Shown in pieces: positions 36,957-45,600 of a stretch of DNA of 64,000 bases. The translations under genes were made by a program, and so were the position numbers. Location of the stretch: the IMG/VR virus record IMGVR_UViG_3300008259_000237, positions 1 to 64,000 of that record; one strand, written 5' to 3'. The notes beneath the pieces were generated by a model that was not told the DNA's origin, did no database searches, and saw only the letters and a list, made by a program, of their open reading frames with translations. Each line of letters opens with the position of its first letter. The stretch's first letter is position 1. This DNA comes from a virus.

Positions 36957-37446
36957 ATGTCATCTTACATGGGACTGAACCAACAGAATCCCAAAGGAAT
37001 AACAAACTGTAATCTAATTCACCTTTTTCTTGAGCATCTAATAATGAATTGATGTATTCTGTAATCTGTTCAATATAATCAAAATTATTATTGAATAGAT
37101 AGAACCCATCCCAATCAATCTCACCTGTTGTCTCATCAACGACTTCTTCGCACTGAAATCCCATAATACGAGCATGGTCAAATGACCACTTTTGCTCGGT
37201 AATGATGAATACAGGTAGAATTCCTTTCTTCTGAGCGTCAACTGCCGCCTTAACAAGAGCGGTTGTTTTACCTGTATCAGAATGACCCAAGAACATATTG
37301 ATATGTCCTATTGCGGGTCCTGGAAGTCCAACCGCATCCAAAAATTCAGTTCCCAAATCAAAATACCTTTGTGGTTTGTATTTTGCTGAGGTTGAGAATT
37401 TGGATTTGATTGATTCAAGTCCAATTTCTTTTTTCTTAATTGCCAT
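36862..37446 (-). CDS. uvsX: UvsX/RecA-like recombinase, N-terminal part (frame disrupted)
   Basis: This strand-exchange ATPase of the UvsX/RecA family would act with gp32 in recombination-dependent replication. Walker A is FLGHSDTGKTTALVKAA near residue 52-60. EQKWSFDHARIMGFQCEEVV and the Walker B-like LLFLWDSVGSVPCKM follow, then GGKQHNASVLADKIG near 170-182. After DKIG the frame runs into unrelated residues and stops at 36862, while the rest of the protein continues in another frame from the same spot. Both parts together give about 290 residues, short for the family. From what I recall of related phages, several dozen residues that normally lie between SVLADKIG and WLNSS are absent. This fits an out-of-frame internal deletion, real or an assembly fault. 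Confidence 0.75.
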   Translation of the reverse strand: MAIKKKEIGLESIKSKFSTSAKYKPQRYFDLGTEFLDAVGLPGPAIGHINMFLGHSDTGKTTALVKAAVDAQKKGILPVFIITEQKWSFDHARIMGFQCEEVVDETTGEIDWDGFYLFNNNFDYIEQITEYINSLLDAQEKGELDYSLLFLWDSVGSVPCKMTFEGKGGKQHNASVLADKIGILVKLIFGIFVW

Positions 37447-37660
37447 TGTTATTAATTTTTACCATCAATTGTAATGTCTCCAACTTGTCTTTTGCGTTTG
37501 CAAGTTTTTCAACAAATTTATCCATTTCTTCAATATGTTGTGGATGTTCTCCAATTCCAACAGGATTAGAAAGATAAATTAAAATTTCGGCCTCAGCCTC
37601 TGCAATGTCGGCTTCATACTTCTTGATGAGAGCCGAATAAAGTTTTTCTGCTATTGTCAT
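37436..37660 (-). CDS. Small coiled-coil hypothetical protein upstream of uvsX
   Basis: The 74-residue protein is helical and heptad-like (EKLYSALIKKYEADIAEAEA; EEMDKFVEKLANAKDKLETL). Its last codons overlap the uvsX start by 11 bases, so translation is probably coupled. It follows the gp32 terminator. No family recognised; a small recombination or replication accessory is possible from position. Confidence 0.6.
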   Translation of the reverse strand: MTIAEKLYSALIKKYEADIAEAEAEILIYLSNPVGIGEHPQHIEEMDKFVEKLANAKDKLETLQLMVKINNNGN

Positions 37661-37682
37661 GTTTTTAATAAATTTTAAAATT

Positions 37683-37720
37683 AAAAAGCATGGACACCAT
37701 TTTTAAGATAGTGTCCATGC
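37683..37720 (-). terminator. Rho-independent terminator after the gp32 gene
   Basis: In the sense strand a perfect 10-bp stem GCATGGACAC / GTGTCCATGC with a 13-base loop is followed by TTTTT. It sits 8 bases after the gp32 stop. It would limit read-through into uvsX and so favour a surplus of gp32 mRNA. Confidence 0.85.
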
Positions 37721-37727
37721 GTATAAA

Positions 37728-38573
37728 TTAGAATGGCATTTCGTCATCGGGGTCTGACTCAGCCTGAGGGTCAGTGTAAGAACTTCCACCCATAGACATT
37801 GTTGTTTCTTCTGAATTACCGTAAACATATTTACCAGCATCAGAGTCCCAACGAGGAGTTTCACCACGAGCAATTGCTTCCAAGTATTCAACAGGTTTCT
37901 TAGAATACACATCCGACCAACTAAGCTCATCTTTTACCCACGAATCTGCGGTTTCCTTATCTTCATGAACGGGAGTTGGGTCATCATACATGATTGTTTG
38001 AATCACGGTGTAAGTTGCTCCTTTTGGAGTTTTCGCCTTAGTCATTTCAAGAATGATGTCACGACCTTTTTCAGGGTCTGTGATATCACCCTTAGCTCTC
38101 CAAATTGGGATGATTTTGTCAAGAATACCTTCATTCTTGTAGTTGTGTTTAAAACGCCAGAACTTAACTCCGTCCTGTTCGTTATCTCGGTCAATAACTT
38201 TTACAATATAGAACTTACGAGGTTTGTATTGTTTTGCAAGCTCCTTATCCGCCTCTTTTCCTGTGGACATAAGTTCTTCATAAACTTCAGTGAGTGGTGA
38301 ACGCTCATTGTCGTTCTTACCTGGGTCGTAGATTTTATTCCACTTACCATCAACTTGAACTTCGTGATACCATACTTCTTTGAACGGTGAACTTCCGTCT
38401 TTTGTTGGGAGAATTCGTAGTCGCTTTTGACCTTGTTTTTCGCTGTCTTTGAGAATTGCCGCGAAATATTTTTTCATTCTTTCATCTTGAGACATTTTTG
38501 AGGTGTTAGATGAACCACCTTGTTTTGACTGCTCATACTGAGCTAAAACCGAATCTAAAGTGTTTGTCGCCAT
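37728..38573 (-). CDS. Single-stranded DNA-binding protein, T4 gp32-like
   Basis: This protein coats single-stranded DNA in replication and recombination and binds other replication proteins through its tail. The 281 residues begin with a basic/Gln-rich N-terminal segment (about 1-35), then a core containing KRLRILPTKDGSSPFKEVWY, YKPRKFYIVKVIDRDNEQDG and VKFWRFKHNYKNEGILDKII, as in gp32-type OB-fold proteins. It ends in an acidic tail closing with DPDDEMPF, like the DDxIPF tip of bacterial SSB. The zinc-binding Cys/His motif of T4 gp32 is not seen. It is the first gene of the cassette, directly behind a consensus sigma70-type promoter, and has its own terminator. Confidence 0.88.
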   Translation of the reverse strand: MATNTLDSVLAQYEQSKQGGSSNTSKMSQDERMKKYFAAILKDSEKQGQKRLRILPTKDGSSPFKEVWYHEVQVDGKWNKIYDPGKNDNERSPLTEVYEELMSTGKEADKELAKQYKPRKFYIVKVIDRDNEQDGVKFWRFKHNYKNEGILDKIIPIWRAKGDITDPEKGRDIILEMTKAKTPKGATYTVIQTIMYDDPTPVHEDKETADSWVKDELSWSDVYSKKPVEYLEAIARGETPRWDSDAGKYVYGNSEETTMSMGGSSYTDPQAESDPDDEMPF

Positions 38574-38601
38574 TTTATATAAAAATTTAAAAGTTTACTA
38601 A

Positions 38602-38630
38602 ATTATAAGTGTCAGCCGTGGTGTTGTCAA
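38602..38630 (-). promoter_or_regulatory. Consensus sigma70-type promoter of the gp32 gene
   Basis: In the sense strand TTGACA, a 17-base spacer and TATAAT match the bacterial -35/-10 consensus exactly, about 30 bases before the gp32 ATG. It lies directly downstream of the preceding terminator. Note that primary promoters of Bacteroidota normally follow a different consensus (TAnnTTTG at -7). Confidence 0.8.
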
Positions 38631-38633
38631 ATT

Positions 38634-38657
38634 AAAAAGGGACCGAAGTCCCTTTTT
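38634..38657 (-). terminator. Rho-independent terminator with UUCG tetraloop
   Basis: Sense strand GGGACTTCGGTCCC is flanked by A and T runs (pairing AAAAA with TTTTT) and ends in TTTTT. It immediately follows the stop codon of the 38658 gene. Because the flanks are complementary it could act on either strand. Confidence 0.85.
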
Positions 38658-39347
38658 TTAATACTTGACTTCTTTAAACGAAGACGGTTCTCCGTCTTCT
38701 TCAAAATCTCTAAAACTCTTTTTAATCTCCATAGGTGAGAATTCCTCAACATCATCCTGAGTTAAAACATATTCATTTTTACCTGACTTTTCAAGGTCTT
38801 CTTGTTTATCTTCAAAAAATTGTGAAAGTTTCTGATTATAAGGTCCCGAATCCAAACTTCTAAGTTCTAATTTTTCCTCAGGAGTTTTAGGTCTATATTT
38901 CTCAACCTTCGCCTCCAAGTCATTTAACTTAGAAACAATTTGGTCCATATTGGCAAGTTTACCTTCTAATTCATCAAGATGTTTGAATAAATTATCAAAA
39001 TATTCTTCTTGTTTTTTTTCAATCTTTTCTTGTGATTTTACTAAATCGGTAACCTCAATATCCTTTTTGTTTTCCTTATCCCCACCAACTTTTTCAACGT
39101 CAGGGTCATTTGCCGTGTCTACAGGTTGTGCCGGAGTCGCCTCTGCTGTTGGGTCTGTTCCAGGTGCGGGTGGTAATGTTGGTCCACCTGGTGGAGGTGG
39201 TGGAGGTGGTGCTCCACCTGCTGCAGGGTCTCCTGGTGGAGGTGGTGGTGGAGGAGGAGCGTCTTGCTCGTTGATATATCTGTTTATTTGACTATATCTT
39301 GCAATTTCATTTAAGATTTTTGTATCTATTCTCATTTTTTTAACCAT
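38658..39347 (-). CDS. Proline-run and coiled-coil hypothetical protein
   Basis: The protein has 229 residues. The N-terminus (MRIDTKILNEIARYSQINRY, then INEQ) is helical. Residues about 30-65 contain runs of eight and seven prolines broken by Gly/Ala, then an acidic Ala/Pro-rich linker. Residues 100-155 form a coiled coil (VKSQEKIEKKQEEYFDNLFK, then HLDELEGKLANMDQIVSKLN), and the C-terminus is acidic. Family not recognised. It ends the late block that contains the giant hub gene and starts in an 8-base overlap with the 74-residue gene upstream. A scaffold or virion-assembly function is possible. Confidence 0.55.
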   Translation of the reverse strand: MVKKMRIDTKILNEIARYSQINRYINEQDAPPPPPPPPGDPAAGGAPPPPPPPGGPTLPPAPGTDPTAEATPAQPVDTANDPDVEKVGGDKENKKDIEVTDLVKSQEKIEKKQEEYFDNLFKHLDELEGKLANMDQIVSKLNDLEAKVEKYRPKTPEEKLELRSLDSGPYNQKLSQFFEDKQEDLEKSGKNEYVLTQDDVEEFSPMEIKKSFRDFEEDGEPSSFKEVKY

Positions 39348-39564
39348 TTAAAAGTTGTTTAACCCCAGTTGTTGTTTCAACTTGAATTTTTTTATTCTGT
39401 TTCATTGTGTTGTCAACGCGTTCAATTAAACCGTCTTTCATTCTTAGGGTGTAACATTCACCAGTATCTAAGTCACAAACTTCTTTATATCCGTTACCGG
39501 TTTCTTTTTCTGTGATACGAGTATTTTTTCCTAAATACCTATCTAAAGCATCTTTGGTTGTCAT
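39340..39564 (-). CDS. Small hypothetical protein
   Basis: The 74-residue protein reads like a short beta-type domain (RITEKETGNGYKEVCDLDTG, then ECYTLRMKDGLIERVDNTMK). It has an upstream TATTTATA motif and its end overlaps the next start by 8 bases. No family recognised. Confidence 0.55.
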   Translation of the reverse strand: MTTKDALDRYLGKNTRITEKETGNGYKEVCDLDTGECYTLRMKDGLIERVDNTMKQNKKIQVETTTGVKQLLNG

Positions 39565-39576
39565 AGTGTTTTTATT

Positions 39577-39584
39577 TATAAATA
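39577..39584 (-). promoter_or_regulatory. TATTTATA motif, candidate late promoter
   Basis: Sense strand GTAAGATATTTATAAATAAA, 12 bases before the ATG at 39564, in the 41-base gap after the giant hub gene. Confidence 0.4.
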
Positions 39585-39604
39585 TCTTACTAAATTAAAA
39601 ATTA

Positions 39605-42600
39605 TTAGTTTGTTGAGTTAAATAAACTTATTGCCGACTTAACTTCATTTTGCAAACTACTTAACTGTGATGGGTCGTAATTAGAATAGATAGCATCCCT
39701 ACCAGAAGTGTTAGCCGCAAAATTTTCAATCCAAAATTTAGTGTATTCAACTTCAGTAGGATTATTAGGCATGGTAACAATTCTTCCTTTCCATCTTTCA
39801 ACTAAAAATGTCAACGAAGTTTTTAAACTATCAAAAGAAGCATAAGGTACATTATCACCAGAACAGAAATAAGTTTTATTTATGTAATTATCTCCCCAAT
39901 ATTCATTCAAATCTAAACCTATAAAATTATAATTATTCGCCTTAAATCCTGAAGGTTGTGCCGCGGAAGCGATATAAGTTGAGACAAATACCATAATTTT
40001 AAGATTATTTTTATCAACATCTCCGAGAGATATGTCATCAACCAATTCTTTTATTTTATTCTTAACTTCATTAGCGGTTGCGGTTCTACTAACCGCCTGT
40101 TCTTTTGTAAAGTTCGCATAACTTGTATTTGCAGAGCACGATTGATTGGCCGAGGCACTACTTGACGGGTTGGTTGTGACAAAATTATTTAATTGTTGTG
40201 ATATTGTTTTAGCGTTGTCTGCGGTCTTCTGAGCTTTGTCTTGAGCCTCTTTCTGTCTCTTACTTTCCTCAACAATACTGTTTAATAAATTTGTTTTCAA
40301 CAAAGTTAAAAACTGTTCTACTTTTGGTAAAGATGCTGTTGGTTGTCTAATACCCTCCACTATTGTTTCAAAATTACCAGGATTTATTGAGTGTGTTACT
40401 TTTAGAATCATATATGGTCCATGAAACATTGGTACATATCTTAGATTGAAGTACATAGTTGGTTGCATCATTGCATTACCCATCATACTAATTGTACACG
40501 AATAACTTCTATTTTTGTAAAGATTATATAAAGATGTATTTTGGGTACCGACCGCTCGGTTGCCTGCCTGATTTGCCATCTGTTCAATAACTTCTAAAGA
40601 TTCTGCAGTACTTTGACTATTTCCTTGGCTAACATTAAATCCATGAAATATTGATTGATTTTGTGGCCCTATGTCAACAGTAAAACCAACAACTTTATTT
40701 GATTTGTCCCAATCTTTCTTATCTATTTGATTTTCTGCTAGCGGGTTATTTGAAGACCTTGTTATTTCAAATGAATCATCTCTAAACATGTAATCAACAT
40801 TATCCTTTACGTCAACATGCATACTTGGTTGATTGGTATAAAAACAAACCATCTTAGTTGACGACTCCCTGTAATCTACTTCTAAAAATGTTCCAAACAA
40901 ATTATTTGCAAATATTGAAGTGTTGTCTAACTTGGGTTTTGCATTCTTTTGAGCTTCTTGGACATTATAAAAATTCATGTACCCCGGTATACTCATAACC
41001 ACGAAGTTATTTTCTTCCAAAATAGCATTTACAAAAGTTTGCATGTCCATTATGGGTTCAACAGTTTTTAATCTACTTTTAAGTTTGTATATATCACATA
41101 AAACAAAGTCGCCCACATTTCTACTCGCTCTATCTAATAGTAAGACATCTTCAAATAAAGTTTTTTGTTTAAAATCATTACCTGCAATCCATTTATCATT
41201 AATTGCTTTAAAAGTTCCCCACAAATCCACTTTAGGTTGGGGTCCTTCTAAAACAGATTGTTTAATGGTCTCAGGGACTATTGTGAAATTAGCATAAGAA
41301 TTTCTCAATTTAATAAACACAGAATCCAAAATTTTATTCTGAAATTCTTCAATTTTTCTATTATAGATATCGACAGAATTAGATAAGGCGTTTGATGACC
41401 ATTTACCCTCAGGGTTTGGTGACTCTGTGTATTCTGGAATCGGGGCAATTTCTTTATTCACAATAAATTGTGGGTCATCAGGATTTTCAGAAAAAAATCC
41501 AAAGTAATCAACAATTCTTTCCTTTATAAGTTTGTTGTTTACATCAGAAATACTTGATGATATAGGTAGACCAGTAATAATCTCTTGGTCATTCTCGTCC
41601 CTTAATTGAGCAACTCTTCTAGGTCCCTGCTTAAATACTAAAACTCTATAACCATTTTTTAAGTATGCTATTTCCAAAACATTTTTTGGTAATGTTGGTG
41701 TAGAAGGTAAAGATGGTGGTGTTGGGTCTTTTTGGTATTGTGTTAGTTTTTGGGTTGCGTAAATCTTAATCATCGGATAAAGATTTTTAATGTTGTTCTC
41801 ATTAAATGCAACATTTAAATCAATAAAGAAATCCGTAATATAAGAACCTGAATTGGAATATTCTAAACTTGAGAGTTCAGAAAACCCAACATACGTTTCA
41901 AGAGCTTTCCAAGCGTCAGGATAGTTTGATTTGGAATTTGCTAATGACACTAAATTATTACTAGCCGGTAATGCGTTAGGAGTTGTTTCTTTATAACCTT
42001 CCCAAGTAAATGGGTCCACAATTTGTACCGGTGCAAAACTGTTAAATAATCTTTTATTATAGTTTGAGGGATTGCCAAATTTAAAAGCAACATCAAAGTT
42101 CATGAACTTTTCAATAGTATTTGCAATGTTAACTGTTTGACTATCTTTGATTTGGGAAATTATTTGGTCTCCAGTGTCTCCTGTTGTTTTAGGGACCTTC
42201 ATCAAATTTGTAAATAAAATTTGGAAATTCTTAAAACTTGCATTTAATTCGGCATCCGCATTTGTTGTTTGAGTAACATTTGTTGTTGCAGTAGTTGCTG
42301 TAGATTGATTTAGAACTGATGGGTCGGCGGTTGATGTAGTATCAGTTGCGGCCATTTGAGCATAATACTCGGTCATTGCTAAAGGTTTAATTAAACCAGT
42401 GTCTACATAATCGTACTTACATTTAGAAAAGTTTAAAAATTCTTCTTCAAGTTGGTCTAATATTTCTTTTTCAAAAACTGAAAAAATTTCAGATATTTTT
42501 GTATAGTTAACACTACCATTTAATGTAAAATTATCTTGTTCTTCTTTATCGAAGAAAATTGTTTTAAGGTATTCTGATGGTGATGGTTTTGTTAGTTTTG

Positions 42601-45600
42601 ATAAATCAAAATACCCGAAATGTGGTGAAGCCCAAAACATTCTTACCGACCCGTTGTACATTGAGGCATTATTATTAACCTCAACTTTAATTTGACCATT
42701 TTCAAAACATTCATTTTGAACTTGATTATAATTAGAGCCTTGTGACGGGAAAACATATTGGTTTCTTCCCGTATTATCATCAACTAACACAGACCAATTA
42801 ATAATTCGTAAATCTCTTTGTGGATTACTTGGGTCAAACCCTTCGGGGAAATCTAAAATAGAATCTGACGAATATTCTATTTTAATACCTTTGGCCAATG
42901 CGTCTTGTATTGATTGAGTACTATATGGTGTGTTAAAGAAGTTGGTTACGGTAAAAGAACTTCCTGATAAATTTTGACTTGTGCTAACCAAGTAGGTTCC
43001 GGTTCCGCCCGGTGTCCCTCCAGGTTCTTGACTTAATATTGTCGTTGTTCCTAAACCTTGTACATTTAAGACATAACCCGCAGTCAAACTATTGAAATTT
43101 ACTGATGATACGGTCATTACGTTTCCTTGAAAACTACAAACCCCTTTAATATCAACATCTGTATTTATTATTTCAAATCCTTGGAAGAATACATTAAATT
43201 TATTTATTAGTCCGGGGTAAAATCCTGTGTTAATTACCGTAGATGTTTCAGTACCAAATATTGTATCTTTTTGTAGTACTATATCAAATGGGGCCCCCTC
43301 TAAAATTAACCCGTATATCTTTGTAGGGTCATTTCCTTGTGGGTCGTAATTTTTTACAGCATCAAAATTAGTCCAAGATATATCTAAAATATCAATTCCA
43401 TCCTCAATAAATTTTTTATATCGATACCATATTGACCCTATCTTTAAAATCCAAGGATATGGGACTTTATGAATTGCCCCAAATTTTTTCATTGTTGCAA
43501 AAATGTAATCCAAAGGTTTACTAAACACACCTTCATCATTACTTGTCTCAAACGTTTGATATTTTTCTCTTAAAGTCGCTAATGGTAAACTATTAATAAA
43601 TAAATAAGCGGGTACGGTATATGGATTTAAATCGTTGTTTCTAAACTTTTCAACACCTTCAACTATTGAATTAATAAAGAATGGTGTGTTAAACATTGAA
43701 GTGGTTTGGGCACTACTAACTAATCCATTGTACGATGAGTAATTAACATTTCCTTCGGTGACTAATTGTTTTTTGGGAGTTCTACCTTCGTAAAATGATT
43801 TTATAGTATCGGTATCAACTTGTGGTACAACAGTTTTTTTATACACAAAGTTTGTTACCGGTCTAACTGAGTCAGGTTTTGTAAATCCTAAAAAGTTTGT
43901 AATAATTTTTTTAGAATCGTTAAATGATATAACATTACTAGTTTCAAAAGCACCCTTAATACCTCCCGAAGAATTTCCATTAGCCAAACCTTGTTGGCAA
44001 AAAGTTGGATTTGTGAATGGGTATATGTCAGTAAAATCTACAATATTTGATACTGTTTTTGCAGAAATAAATTCTGTAACATTTTTTTCACTTTCTAATG
44101 ATAATAATGGCGTACTTATAGGTGTTAGTAAAGTTGCAACATCCATAAACTCAAATTCCGCATTATTTTGTAAATTTTTAATATAACTTGAATTAAAAAT
44201 ACCTCTTAGATAATTCTGCCAACTCTGTCCTGTTCCTTCATTTGAAAAGTGTCTTAATGTGTTTAAATAATTTGCAGAGTTAAACCCATAGTTTTTAATT
44301 TTTTCAATTAAAAACGGATTTGTCGAGCCCAACGCCTCTAACACATTTCTAGCTTCCGCATCCGCAATTGCATCAACAACCTTATCGGTTTCACCTAAGG
44401 ATTCATTGGCTCTTGACAATTTTGAATAATTTGAAGTAAAAAATACTCTTTCGTAAATTTCAAAGAAAAATTTAATTTCTTCTTTATTGTAAAAGACACC
44501 ATTATTAATGGGGTATTCTATCGCATTAAAACTAATTCTTTTTACATCAGATAATTGATTGAAATTTGTTACCTGATTTTGAGGGGGTTGGGTTCTTTCA
44601 ACATATCCTTTTATAAACTCCTCTTCGAATTCTATTTCAGGCCAAGCCTCATAATCAAATCCCTGTGTTTGAGTAATAACATCAGAATCACCAGGGTATT
44701 TTATTTCAAACATTTCCTTTCCTCCCTCTCCCGTTGTCGCAACTAGAAATTGAGGCCATGGATACACCGGGGTTTCCGCGTCTAAACCTGAATTTAAATT
44801 ATCAGGATTTGCTTCTGCAGTTTGTTTGTTGAATATTGCGGCTTTTCTTACAGGATTATTTCTTTGATTCCAAGCTTCTCTATGAGTATCGTCCATCAAT
44901 CTAATAAACGCCTCTCCATTTGCAAAAATAACCGCCAATACATTTCTTATTGTTGGTGAAAATCCTATTCCGTTATCAGAACTCTGTAACAGTTTTTGTA
45001 GAGCGTCTGTTAATTCTTGTTCTATCTGTAATCTGATTGCTTTAAGTTTCTTCTCCATTTCCGCAATCTCACCTAAAAATGTTGGATTTAAAAAATTTGA
45101 AACTTTATTTAAAATTTCCTTCTCGTTGTTTTCAAACGCAAAATACTTATAAACTTGTTTTATCTCCCCATTAGAAAGTGTTACATCTGCCGAGTTTAGA
45201 ACCGCCCTTGCTCTTAAATCTTGTTCCAACGCAATGTATTCCGCAGAACTAGTGTCCGTATATGCGGATGTACCTCCGCTAATTAATCTTATAGTTTCTG
45301 TAAAATCAATTTCATCTACACTTGTAAATGTTCTTAAAAAAGTTGTATCTAAAGTTATATTAAATGGGATTGATGCTGGTTTTGTTTTACCATCGATTGT
45401 GTAATTTCCATTAGTTCCGACAGTTTCATTGTTCTTTAGAATTCCATTATATTTTTGGATTATTCCATCTAATTTAGATGTTGCGTCGGCTTGAGCTTGT
45501 TTGTCAAATTCAGGTTTGAACGTATATACCTTTGTTTTAAAAACATTTTTTAAAACAAATGGACGTGTTTTATCCATATATGTGTTAAACCATGAAAGTG

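Noticed and set aside
38950-39291. Open + strand frame with Gly runs opposite the 38658 gene
   Set aside because: It is the antisense of the proline runs and coiled coil; the minus-strand frame fits gene order, overlap and terminator.
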